NCBI RefSeq assembly: GCF_964355755.1
Contig: NC_092674.1
Span: 29,438,001-29,502,000, forward strand
Source of the DNA: Antedon mediterranea
Lineage: Eukaryota > Echinodermata > Crinoidea > Comatulida > Antedonidae
Reading direction: 5' to 3'
Length of the DNA: 64,000 bases
The notes under the pieces are model-generated. The model saw nothing but the letters and a program-made list of their open reading frames with translations, did not search any database and was not told where the DNA came from. Position 1 is the stretch's first letter, and the number at the start of each line of letters is the position of its first letter. Positions 44,526 through 55,006 of this stretch are shown here, piece after piece. A program made the translations under genes and the position numbers.

Positions 44526-46781
44526 ATGGCTTCGGAAGTAGCAAAAGAAGATTTAAATTTGCTTTCCAAATGTCCGAAAGATAGGATCGAAGCGGTACAA
44601 TAAGCGTACTCTTTATAATAGGCTATTATTTAATTGTCCTCTGTAAATATTGATAATAGATATGAACGCATTATACGTTTATTTGCATGCATTTTCTTCT
44701 AGGCCAGGTTGTCGGGCTTGTCGCCTCACCAAGAAATGATCTGAGCGCCCCAGATAAATCAATGACAACTGCGTACATCTAGTTGTATATACAGGCCTAG
44801 GCTTTTTGTCAATGGGCTCTTTAACTTTAGCAACACGAACTATCAATAGAACATAATTACATGATAGGATCTATAAATTTCAAAACCATAAAACAGGGCC
44901 CTGTTTATTTGTAATGGAATTTTGAATTAAATCAATGCAGCCCACAGTCTTTCTTATCAAAAAAGAAAGGCCTACTAAGAAATGTGAAAATGTATTATTA
45001 TTTTTCAGTTCTGTCATGGGTTGATTGATGGATTTATAGGTAGAAGCAAACTAAGGTATAAAGACTATGGTGAATTATGGACAATGGAGGAATGGTTCAA
45101 AGTAGTTGATGCTTGCCAACGCTGTGTCAAAAGGATGTCTCGCAAACAGTTAACAAAAGAAGAGGTATTCAGGATTCTGTAATTGCATGCTATAGGACCA
45201 TTTGTTTAGTGAATCGATTCACTATCCTTCTTAAAGGTGGTGGCAATCCTGTTCACAAGACAAAACGTATACACAAGATGCTCTACATAAACAAAGTCTT
45301 ATTACAAGTCTTTGGGAGTGGAGTTGTAATTTGTCATTAGAAAAAAATCCTGAAATATGACAGGACTTGAACCCAGGACCCTTGGATTGGTTGCCAAGTC
45401 TTATAACCACCAAGACACAACTCTACTATTTGATGTACTACAACAAATCTTTACTGGAAAAATGCACAATTTAAAAGGAAAAAGAGTGCATTTAAACGGG
45501 TCTTAATTAAAAATGGAGATAAACAATTTCAGTAGTAAATATACTGTATGTGACCATGACATCACAGACCTCTGCTTTTATACTAGATTTTATATTTATT
45601 AGTATTGTGTATTGTGATTCAATTTCAACATACTTATTATCTTTTTATATCCTTTTGTATCTTTTGTTTCCATAGATTTCTCAACTTTTTGATGGAGTTT
45701 CGGATGAATACATCCAGCCTTTTGTAAGTTGTGTCAATGTAAGGTCGGAGGATCTACGGAAACATCTGCTGGAGGAAGTCGCTTCAATATCACATTCACA
45801 TCTTCAAGATTTTGATTGGAAGTTAAAAGTTAGTTAAAATAAAGATTTATAAACCTTGTATTATTCAATACTAAATCAACATATGTTAATTTTTAGACCT
45901 GTCTTAGTCTTAGTCCTGTCTGACACAGGAAGTTCAAAAGCACCAAATTGGTGTAGATTTGATGTTATAATTTATTATTGTTTACAGCTAGCTTTGTCAA
46001 ATGACAAAATATCATCAGTTCAAGAACCGTTGGTGACTGTAGAATTTATTACCAAATCGGGCGACGAAAGCAAATCATTCTCAGTAGAAATGAACAAAGA
46101 AGAATTAAAACAATTTGTAAGCTCAATGGAAGCAGCCAACAAGGTTTGTCACATGACCACATTGTTACCTCATCATTTGAAATTAAGTTTAAAGCCAACG
46201 AGGTTAATATCCATGACCATATGTCTTGTACCTCAAGAATGCAAATTAAAAGTTAGTTTATTATATTGTATGTTAATTGCGATAGTAAATACTCCAGGTC
46301 CATTCATTTTAGACCTGTCCTACAGTAGTTTTTTTTCTGGTAAATGTAAAATTGCATAGAGATATTATAGGGAACTATAATATATCTATGCTAAGAGACA
46401 ACCCATGCAGGATCCAGGAACTGAAGGCTATGTAACCACATCATACCAAACCGCTTCACGTTTTTTTTTGTTCTTTGTGGGCGGGTGATAAATTATGTAT
46501 TTGTGGAAAATTGTGGAATCAATGGAAACATAGCTCAAGCTCAATCATATTTTCCATAAAAATGTAACTAATAAATTGCAGTTTAATAAATTGAATTTAT
46601 TAGCATAACACAATTTAATTTTTTTAAATGTTTGACACAAACAAGCGAAATTGAAAACAGAATCACCCAACACTTTCAGTCTGAAAGAACTCCCTGCCTT
46701 GCTCTGCCTTTGTGTTGGAAACATTTTAATATTTTGTTCTTACTGCTGTTGTAGATTATGGTACAGATGAAGACAGAATGA
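44526..46781 (+). CDS. COMMD8: COMM domain-containing protein 8, 5 exons, complete
   Basis: Member of the COMMD family that acts with CCDC22/CCDC93 in endosomal recycling and NF-kB control. Exons: 44526-44594, 45009-45164, 45676-45828, 45988-46143, 46755-46781. All introns are phase 0; product 186 aa (human protein 183). N terminus MASEVAKEDLNLLSKCPKDR, HN domain FCHGLIDGFIGRSKLRYKDY, then HSHLQDFDWKLKLALSNDKI and the COMM domain PLVTVEF...MNKEELKQFV SSMEAANK. AISS.QLQDFDW.VKLALSSDKIA and EMS.EEL..L..SLEAANK of vertebrate COMMD8 match well, which separates it from other COMMDs. Start is the first ATG after the E-boxes, with tag-free frame. AATAAA at 47091 may serve its transcript. An unrelated tRNA-like relic lies in intron 2. 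Confidence 0.94.
45009..45164 (+). CDS. COMMD8: COMMD8 exon 2: N-terminal helical domain
   Basis: Codes FCHGLIDGFIGRSKLRYKDY then GELWTMEEWFKVVDACQRCV and SRKQLTKEE. 52 codons, phase 0 at both ends. Confidence 0.93.
45352..45425 (-). repeat. tRNA-like SINE relic in COMMD8 intron 2
   Basis: On the minus strand: cttggtggttataagacttg as A-box region and gggttcaagtcct as B box, about 55 bp apart. No intact tRNA fold; treated as a SINE fragment. Confidence 0.5.
45676..45828 (+). CDS. COMMD8: COMMD8 exon 3
   Basis: Codes ISQLFDGVSDEYIQPFVSCV and on to SHSHLQDFDWKLK. LQDFDW is the COMMD8-type entry to the COMM domain. Confidence 0.93.
45988..46143 (+). CDS. COMMD8: COMMD8 exon 4: COMM domain
   Basis: Codes LALSNDKISSVQEPLVTVEF then ITKSGDESKSFSVEMNKEEL and SSMEAANK. 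Exon 5 (46755-46781) adds IMVQMKTE and the stop. Confidence 0.94.
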
Positions 46782-47286
46782 CTTTTTATTGTAAATAACG
46801 CAAATATAGAAAACTTATTATTAACCTAGACCAATGGATTGCTCCGGAATTGAATCCTGGTTGAAACAATTTGACAAGGACACTTTATACACAAATACAG
46901 TACAAGAGAGAAGTTTTAATGAGGTTAGCAGAAACTAACTAAACACTACCACAATTACCATACATGGGTTTTCTTTGTAGAAAGAGCATTGTTAAAACTT
47001 TCCTTAAATGAATATGTTTTTATGTATCAAAGTTAAATGATCGAACCAACATACCATATAGTTTATTTTATATTTAGAAATTATGTATTAAATAAAACTG
47101 AAAAAAAAACTAACTTCATACTTTAAAAATGAGCTAAAAAGTGATGTTTTAGAACAAAAAAAGTTAACACTTACTAGATATTGTGTAGTTAATATAGATA
47201 TAATCAATTACCTAAGTTACATGTCCAATATCCAAAAATAAATAATTTTTTATAAATATAATAATCTTATTATAAACTACTACGGT

Positions 47287-47405
47287 AAAGCCCTGTCTAC
47301 ACTATCAAACTTTATGTGCCCATATATGGGCGTGTTGATGTCATATCACTACCATATTTGGACACTTTTTTTGTCAAAGTAGTTTGATAGTGTAGACAGA
47401 CCTTA
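47287..47405. mobile_element. Family A MITE, copy 13 (last in window)
   Basis: aaagccctgtctacactatc to gatagtgtagacagacctta. Two perfect CArG boxes (cccatatatggg, accatatttgg). Confidence 0.88.
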
Positions 47406-47853
47406 AGTTGTAAGCCATGGAAATGTATATAAATCAAATCAGCAAAATACAACTCAAAAGGATTTTCACATTATCAAGGTTGAATATTTTAAAATTGACT
47501 TTAAAAAGTCTATTTCCATAAAATGTATTCCTTTAAATATTTTGGGGTTAGCCATGGGACAGATATAGATGGATTTCCAGTTGTTAACCTGTTAACAAAT
47601 CATTCAAAATTTAAGATTTTACCAAAATAGATTAAATTTAGTGCCCCTTGGGGAGCAGTTTTATTGGAAACAATTTTTATATTCTGAGCAAATTTACAGT
47701 GGAGCATGGCATTCACGTATTTGCAGGGAAGAATGAAATTACCTCTTTTTTTTCCTGGTATTTGTAGTTTTTGACATTTTGCAGTACCGTAAATGTTTTA
47801 TTAAAAATTTAAGCTTATTAAACTGATAATATAATATAAATATATGGTTTCCC

Positions 47854-48177
47854 ATATAGCACTGTGGCACAGTGGTTAGAGCATTGGACTTGCAATCAAG
47901 AGGTTGTCGGTTCAAGCCCGGCCCGGTCACTGCAGTGTTGAGTCCTTGTTGAGCAAGATTCTTTATCCACATTGTTCCTCCCACCCAGGTGATAGAAATG
48001 GGTACCGGTATGTAAAAAGTACTGGGAAGGTAAATCAGACTCGTTTGTGCGGGAGGAGTGGCGTACCCCCCACAAACATACACACTTAGTGGAGTCTGGC
48101 CCAAACGCTAAATAAATGGAGATAGGCACCACGGCCGTTAGCATTAGCTTAGGTTTCGACTTTGCCTTATGGTTTCC
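47854..48177 (+). mobile_element. tRNA-derived SINE with 11-bp target duplication
   Basis: Flanked by tatggtttccc on both sides (47843-47853 and 48178-48188). The tRNA-like head has A box gtggcacagtggttagagc and B box ggttcaagccc. The centre gagcaagattctttatccac and cacccaggtgatagaaatgg matches the SINE at 17.7 kb. The clean target duplication suggests a fairly recent insertion. Confidence 0.88.
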
Positions 48178-49453
48178 CCATTATATCTCTAACACTAATG
48201 GTGTGTTGCCAAAACCTGACCTATAACCGTTTTCCATTGGTTACAACCTGTAAGTATCAGTGAGTGTGAAATATATAGCAGCTCAGCGCACACAAGAAAC
48301 ACATTATTGTAGCCGTCTTCTGAAGACACATGGCCGTCATTGACGGATACTTAGTAACAGTTGACTGTTGGTGTACTAGAGATCCACGTTTATTATCATG
48401 CTATACACTTTTTTTTTTTTTAAAGATCGATATCAAAATATGTCTGCAAATTTCATGATTTATTAAAAAAACACACAAAATACATCTTTAAAAAATAAAA
48501 GAACATACAGTATAGTTCAAGAAAATAAAAATTATATTTAGAATAATAAATTAATTTGTACAGAAACGATAAAAACAAACGTGAATAAATTGTTTATAAT
48601 TAATACAATTGTTGTCATAGTTATTCATAGAACAGGAAGTATTGTCGCCCTTTGTTGCCTAAGATATTATCTAACAATCAGTCATTTCTAAAGGTTGTTC
48701 TTTTTACCAATTTAACAGTCTGTTTATGTCTTACAAAATACAATTAAAAGTTGCAGGCACTTATAAAATATGGCTTGGATATCTGATAAAAGCACAACGG
48801 AACAAGCCATGCAGAAAATAGTAAACTTATTACCAATTCCACCATAAACAATGAGTTACTTCATGAACAAACTAATCAGAAAGGTATAAATCATACTGTC
48901 AAATTATAGAAACAGTGCTCATATTCGAAACATGACCTCATATTCGCGTCGAGCATAGCTCATTGGCGAAAGATTCGTATTTTTAGTTGTATGAAAAAAT
49001 GTCTCTGACGGGATTCAGAAATCAGAAATCTAATTCTAAACTACATCCGTGGTGCCATTCTTTATTATTTTCCATTATAAAAAAAAGTGAATAACTATTA
49101 TGTGACATTAAAATGGCATATTCAACTAAAACATTCAAAAAAAATATTTTTCAGGGGTACAATACATCTTTAACAGTAAAAGAAGAATCTTCATATCTTT
49201 ACATAAATATTTTAAATGAATATTGATAAGCTTAACTGTGCATGTAAATCACAATGAGGAAGATACTGACATACAAATTGATATACGCGCGCGCGTTCTA
49301 TACGGTAACTGATGAAAGTTTACGACTTTTGTGCGCGCGTCAATCCTGCTATACCACCAGTGCGTGCGATTCAAGAGACATCCTCGTGACCACTGCATAC
49401 CATAGATGACTGTAAAATTCTAGATATCACTTTAATACACCGAATAATTTTAG

Positions 49454-49621
49454 TTATGCCGAAATTTTCATGAATTTTGAATTGCGTGGATTTAAAGCTC
49501 GCTCTGTCGAGTTCACCCCTATGACGTCACCATTCCTTTGTATACTTATATAATAGTGTGTGCACGGCGAGTAGATAGCCCCATGCAACCGCTCTGACCA
49601 AAGAGTGTTTCGTCGACCACC
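49454..49621 (-). CDS. FGF-like last exon
   Basis: Acceptor ttttgtttgacag just above 49621. SERLHG...YSP...HYYISIQRNG matches the last FGF exon in spacing. Of three frames only this one stays open to a natural end with this pattern. Stop taa at 49454-49456. Confidence 0.5.
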   Translation of the reverse strand, partial: GGRRNTLWSERLHGAIYSPCTHYYISIQRNGDVIGVNSTERALNPRNSKFMKISA

Positions 49622-51420
49622 CTGTCAAACAAAAAGATTTGGTAACATTTATTAAAATTAAAAAATTAATAGTTTAAAAATTGTATATTGAGTGATTGAT
49701 ATAGAGCATCCTATCTAATTTGTTTGATTAAATTTAAAAAAATTTAATTCTCATTTCTTCGATAAAAAAATAATCGGTTACCAAATATACTAGTGTGATA
49801 TAAGCATCAAGCCGTCTTTACCTTGTGGTCCATCCCGTATTTTAATCACTTCTTCTCTGCCAGACCTCCCCTTATCCCCCTTGTGCTTAGCCATCCCATG
49901 CCCAACTGCTGGCTCTCCTCCATCCCTTGTCTCCCCCCCCCCCCCCCCCCACCCGCATGCTCAGCCTCCTCATACATTGTCGTCCCCTCCCCCCCCCCCC
50001 ATGTTGGGCCTCCACATCATTTCGCACACACTATACCTACCCTAGACCTTGCATAAATATCGCCACTTGTTTCGTTGACTGCTATATAATAATCATGTAT
50101 TTTATCTCTGTATTGTACCGCAGTGTTGAAAGTAGTCATATATATCTCAGCTAAACAAAAATAGACACAAATACATTATTAAATAAATATTGAACATTAG
50201 GACTCAAAACTGGGAAACATAAATGTGGTATAATAAAGCATGGAGGTATAAACCTCCATGAATAAAGCATGGAGGTATAAACCTCCATGAATAAAGTAAT
50301 ACAGTAATGTATAATATAATTATACAGTACTTCAAAAAAGAAAAAAAAAAACAAAATAAAACAAAACCTATAAGTAACGTAGGTGTTATCGGTATCACCC
50401 CCAGAGATGATCCACTCGCAAAATGGAGAAAATATCATACCACCAAATATAAAATGTCAATAAAATAGTTGATTCATATTGAGATTGTTCAGCCCCCCGC
50501 AAACCGGGCCGAAAATATACCGTTATTTAGGAACTAACATTGTACATAAATCTATTAATAACAAGTGCAAGTATTGCGCAAGAGCTATTTGATGGGCTGA
50601 CCGAACTGCAGACAGATAATATTATATAAGTGTTGCATTCTGTCTACCATGAGAACTGATGCAATGTTTGTCTGCCCTCCAGATTGGTTGAGGGCATGTG
50701 TCGAAAAATACGGGAATAAACCAATTTTAAAGCCCACCCTTAAAACACACATTTGCTTGTTGAGTAACTCCTCTTTCCAGTTTCCAGTCGATTTAATTTT
50801 TCGGAGCAGGTGTTGTGGAAGACCCTAAATGACTTAAAGGGGTTAGAATTTGAGACCAAAATCTCGAAATAGCACAGGAAATAACTACGTCGAAAAAAAA
50901 ACGTTTTCCTAATTTATTTCGGTGCGTATAACGTAACAATGATCTATTATTCCTGATTCTAGAGGATTACGTTTTCGGTAAAAATATGTTGCGTTTGTTA
51001 AGAGTAAATAATAATAACAATTCAATACCAGGTCTATGCTCTAGACTGAATTTCGACTTATTGGTAAAAAGATAAATATGTTTGCACGGTTCATACGTAG
51101 GCCTTATAATACTTGAGTTTGAACAAAAACAACATTTGTAAAATAATTATGTCTAACTTTAACTTAATTAATTACATTTTCGTATATTATATTCTGAGAC
51201 TGTGAAGTATATATATATATATATTATATTATAGTACGTTGTATTTTCCTTCATTTATTTACTACATGAAAACATTTTTGTAATATATTTGTAAATTTAT
51301 ATTTTAAGTTAGGGTGCCACAGATTAAAAGCTTTGCTTGCTTGTGGTTATCCTGTTTTTCACACTTTATTGTACTTAATTTTAATTTATATTTTTATGAA
51401 TGTTGTGTGAAAAATAAAAG

Positions 51421-51474
<54 letters not shown>

Positions 51475-53551
51475 CATCATACACAATTTCGGAAACGGAC
51501 GTCCATAGTTACACAAAAAAGTCATAAGCTACAGACTTGAGGCAAGTCTAATCATCTTGTTGATGAAAATAGTTACAGATGATGAATGCAAAAGTTACAT
51601 TCACAGAATGCGTGACTGTATTTTAAAAGATAATTTTAAAAGATAATTCAGCCCCCATGCTGATAACCTGTCTTGTACTTTATGTTTTGCTGTAGTTGGG
51701 GAAGAATCCTGAAATACCGAAGTATGTGCTATAATTATTTTTCAAAAAGAAAAACGCTGTTTTCTAAAATAACTAATAAATTTCTTTTTTTTCTGTTTTG
51801 CGACACCGCCGTTGTAACTGCACTCGAAATAGACCAACACTAAAACGTCGTTCCCACTAGAACGCAACGCAGCGACTTATCAACGCAAAGTGTTGTATTG
51901 CGTAATCACAAGTGGGAACCGACGACGCAATAGTGCTGCAAACATCGAAGGTTTGATTTCACGCAGGCGGGGGCAAACACAATTATTGGAAGGGAATTTC
52001 CTTGCGTTGCTAAAGATTGCGTTGCGTCGCTAGTGAGAACCAAGCTTAGCCATTGCTTTTGATTGGTCATTCGTTTGCGTTGCGGTGTACGTCCTTACAT
52101 TGCGTCCTAGTGGGAACCTAGCTTAGCCATTGCTTGTGATTGGTCATTCGTTTGCGTTGCGGTGTACGTCCTTACATTGCGTCCTAGTGGGAACCTAGCT
52201 TAGCCATTGCTTGTGATTGGTCATTCGTTTGCGTTGCGGTGTACGTCCTTACATTGCGTCCTAGTGGGAACCTAGCTTAGCCATTGCTTGTGATTGGTCA
52301 TTCGTTTGCGTTGCGGCGTACGTCCTTACATTGCGTCCTAGTGGGAACCTAGCTTAGCCATTGCTTTTGATTGGTCATTCGTTTGCGTTGCGGTGTACGT
52401 CCTTACATTGCGTCCTAGTGGGAACCTAGCTTAGCCATTGCTTGTGATTGGTCATTCGTTTGCGTTGCGGCGTACGTCCTTACATTGCGTCCTAGTGGGA
52501 ACCTAGCTTACATAACGGTGGTATTAACTATCTTTTAATGAGGACTTTCTCTAACAATTGGATTGTTTCCGTTTTGCTTTGTATCTTTCTTTTTTTCTTT
52601 TAAAATTATAATATGTTCTCTTCATTTCTGGAGTTATTATGAATAGGTTAGGTACCGTACACTCATTTTTCTCATTGTGTTTCAGTCGACTCGTTCGTTT
52701 TAAAATCATTTAGGTTAACACCAACTTTGTAAGTATGATATCAAGTGTCATAATGTCATAAATTACTCGACGATTTGAAATAACGATATTAGATCAGTTT
52801 TTTTCCCCAGTATTATTGGAATTGGAATATTACGTTTTTTTATAAACGAAGAAATGTGCGAATAAAAACGAAACATTTGTAAAACCTTGTTGGAGGGTCT
52901 ATAGAAATTCTAAATAAACCACCTATATTTTAAAATTTTTAAAATAAGTAAAACAAACAGAATGGGAAAATGAAGACTTCAGAAACACATTCATACGACC
53001 GAATACTATGTTAAACAAAAGAAAGAAGAACATTTGTGAGAATGACAACATAAATACTGTACTATCTGCAAGAAGTATACATACTTTGTCTAAAAAGTAT
53101 TCTAACTATTATAAAGTAAATTGTAAATGGTGACAAATTGTACAATAATTGTAGTGAATATTGACACACGGTACTTACATGCATTATGGTAGTTTCTTGT
53201 TGAGGTGACTTTGCCGTCGCCATGTACAACCAAAAACTTAGAACCATACCAAGTTGTTATTTTGCAAGTGTCGTTAACGGTACAAATCGTCATTAAACTT
53301 GTAAAATGGTGAAAAATTCTGACAGACTTCAGTCCTGTCCATGGTTCGAACGACATCCGGGATATTGTGGTTGATTCCAGCGCCGTTGTTGGTTCATCAT
53401 TTGTCGCTGTTGTATTTATGGTGGCGGTGGTTGATTGCGGTATGGTGGTATTGATGGTGGTAGTAGGTAAATCATCCGTCACCGGTGCAGAGTGTGTATT
53501 TAATGATAAAATACTCAAATATAAAGCTACTAGTAATGCATTTGTGTCCAT
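49454..53551 (-). CDS. divergent FGF-like secreted protein (first and last exons)
   Basis: Read on the minus strand. Exon 1 (53551-53179, 124 codons, phase 1 out, donor gtaagt) codes a signal peptide MDTNALLVALYLSILSLNTH, a Thr-rich linker (TTTINTTIPQSTTATINTT) with N-glycosylation sites, then SVRIFHHFTSLMTI and SKFLVVHGDGKVTSTRNYHN. The latter resembles the FGF start (FLRI.PDGTVDGTR). The last exon (49621-49454, 55 codons and taa) codes NTLWSERLHGAIYSPC, then THYYISIQRNGDVIGVNST and NSKFMKISA, which follows the FGF end (C.F.ERLE...YNTY.S...WYVAL.R.G....G..T....FLP). Exon 1 leaves in phase 1 and the last exon enters in phase 0, so a 104-nt middle exon, usual in FGF genes, would join them. I could not place it securely. 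The key aligned motifs are weak, so another beta-trefoil ligand is possible. Confidence 0.5.
49932..50000. repeat. poly-C tracts
   Basis: Two runs of 12 to 19 C separated by acccgcatgctcagcctcct. Likely unstable in replication and sequencing. Confidence 0.9.
50239..50289. repeat. two 22-bp palindromes, period 29
   Basis: catggaggtataaacctcca(tg) at 50239-50260 and 50268-50289. The same catggaggt arm makes the hairpin at 54048-54076. Confidence 0.85.
51421..51472. repeat. (aatc)13 microsatellite
   Basis: Thirteen perfect aatc units. It follows aaaaataaaag, like the tail of a retroposed sequence. Confidence 0.95.
51838..52513. mobile_element. Family B MITE with six 77-bp tandem units
   Basis: Left end cgttcccactagaacgcaac, right end tagtgggaacctagctta. 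The right part is amplified: units start at 52045, 52122, 52199, 52276, 52353 and 52430, each with gattggtcattcgtttgcg. Each carries one inverted CCAAT box. Confidence 0.9.
53179..53551 (-). CDS. FGF-like first exon with signal peptide
   Basis: ATG at 53551 chosen because it starts a classic signal peptide about 30-35 nt after the start site predicted from the TATA box. The longer frame beginning at 53629 runs through the TATA box and is not credible. Donor gtaagta at 53178. Confidence 0.6.
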
Positions 53552-53608
53552 CGTGAATATGACTTGAGACCGGCTTGGCCAATGAGACCATGACAGCCTA
53601 GCCGGTCC

Positions 53609-53615
53609 TTTTATA
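53609..53615 (-). promoter_or_regulatory. TATA box of FGF-like gene
   Basis: Reads ggctataaaagg on the minus strand, a near-consensus TATA box. The transcript would start near 53585. Upstream on the same strand lie tgacgttg (CRE-like) and attgcaacaa (C/EBP-like). Confidence 0.7.
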
Positions 53616-53629
53616 GCCCCCGATTTCAT

Positions 53630-55006
53630 TACGTATGCACAACGTCATTTCCCCCAAGGCACGCGTTGTTGCAATTACACCGCGTCCCGCGTGGACAACG
53701 GCATTTTATGTAATTTTATTTGCAGAACGAATTACTGTATTGTCAAAACTATATCAACTATAGACGTTTCCAATTAACCCTAACAAAAAACATGGCCGCC
53801 AATGGGCCCACCTGTTGCAGATATGATTTACTTTGATTTATAGTCTGATTGCGTCTATTATCATAATGGTAAGACGTTTTATGTAACACCAATTAAATTG
53901 GAACACATTAAATTCCGGATGTGTTCGTAATAAATCGGAGATTTTTTAAGTATTTCTTCGTGGAAAGGTATACCTTAAAACAATATAGGCCTAATACAAA
54001 TTAAGTTGTACGACGCCTTTTATCAAATTAAATTAGGCAATTATATCATGGAGGTATCTATTTTTATACCTCCATGATTATATTGTTTTGTTTGTAGGTC
54101 TTTCAATTGTGTGGCATTATTACATACACTGACTTTTGTTAACAACAATACGATAAAGACTGAGATAAAATAAAAGTAGGAGAAATCCTAACAAAAGAGA
54201 AAACGACATAACTCCAATAGACAGAGCACATTGTGTCTCTTTATTTAGAGTTACACTTTATTGTTTCATCTGAAATTATTCGGGGAATTTTCTAGCATCT
54301 CTGGAATTGGTTTTGTAACAGTGAAAAGTGTGACGTTGTAATTCCAAATAGTTTGAAAGAACTATCATGATAGGTGCTATAACAAAATTATAACCAAATC
54401 CCAATTCTATTTTAGATGAACGTGAGCAGTATTTGGAAGTGATTGCTTTCACCACACAAACAATGTTAAAACCTGAATCTGGCCTACCACTTTACTCAAA
54501 GATTATGCACATAAAGTGGTTGTAGGTAACAGTATAGAAACGCTCGAGTAACGAAAATGTTTAAATGCTGTTGAAATGGAAATGCATTGCAACCTACACC
54601 TCCCAAACTTTGAATGAAAAGAAGTTTTGATGGTGTTGCTGCGTTGTGTGGTGTAGTGTGAATTGTAGAAAGTAATTAAAAGAATGACGTAACTAAACAA
54701 TGCATTTGAGACAATTGAAAGGCCACGCTATTTAGCTCTTCTATTCTATCTATTTGGAGACAATTGATTTATTATTATTATTATTATTGTTATTTTAGCT
54801 CCTTTTGATATATATTTGTATAGCTTCTTCTACAGTGTATGAACAGGGTTTTCGTCTCTGAAATAAGTTATAAAACGAGGAACGCGGGTTGTTTTCCATT
54901 AAATATCGTGGACCATTAACATTGCATTCACTTGGCAGACACAGTTGAGGTGTCTTTGCGCGGGTACTATCTATTACACTGTTGTTATATAGTCGCCGCC
55001 GACAAT
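53630..55006. other. divergent spacer between FGF-like and SLC13 genes
   Basis: About 1.4 kb. CpG-containing near the FGF-like promoter (accgcgtcccgcgtgg), then AT-rich with a tatcatggaggtat...atacctccatgatta hairpin at 54045-54082. No other gene seen. Confidence 0.5.
54045..54082. repeat. 38-bp hairpin palindrome
   Basis: atcatggaggtat and atacctccatgat arms separated by ctattttt. Shares its arm with 50239-50289, so probably the relic of one element family. Confidence 0.75.

Larger units (their letters stand above)
46782..49453. other. intergenic spacer with MITE and SINE
   Basis: Convergent spacer between COMMD8 (plus) and the FGF-like gene (minus). Contains family A copy 13 and an intact-looking SINE. 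AATAAA on the minus strand at 49061-49066 may end the FGF-like transcript; a short (cg)n run lies at 49286-49295. Confidence 0.55.
49622..53178 (-). other. intron region of FGF-like gene with repeats
   Basis: Contains C-runs (49932-49950 and 49984-50000), two catggaggt...acctccatg palindromes (50239-50289), an (aatc)13 microsatellite (51421-51472) and the amplified family B element (51838-52513). The expected middle exon should be here. One weak candidate (about 52989-53089) has the right acceptor phase but a Phe-rich product. Confidence 0.5.

Noticed and set aside
47859-47933. Functional tRNA gene
   Set aside because: Head of a SINE with an 11-bp target duplication; there is no matching acceptor stem.
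49823-50154. Pro-rich plus-strand frames
   Set aside because: Translation of poly-C tracts; no gene context. A minus-strand IKIRDGPQG-like reading was also considered, but no flanking homology was seen.
50581-50650. Middle exon of the FGF-like gene after ctgtctgcag (minus strand)
   Set aside because: Good acceptor, but the frame gives about 23 codons with no FGF pattern and no phase 0 donor at a suitable distance.
53102-53629. 175-codon minus-strand frame starting at 53629
   Set aside because: Only 53551-53179 is accepted: the first part contains the TATA box and the last part runs past a consensus gtaagt donor.
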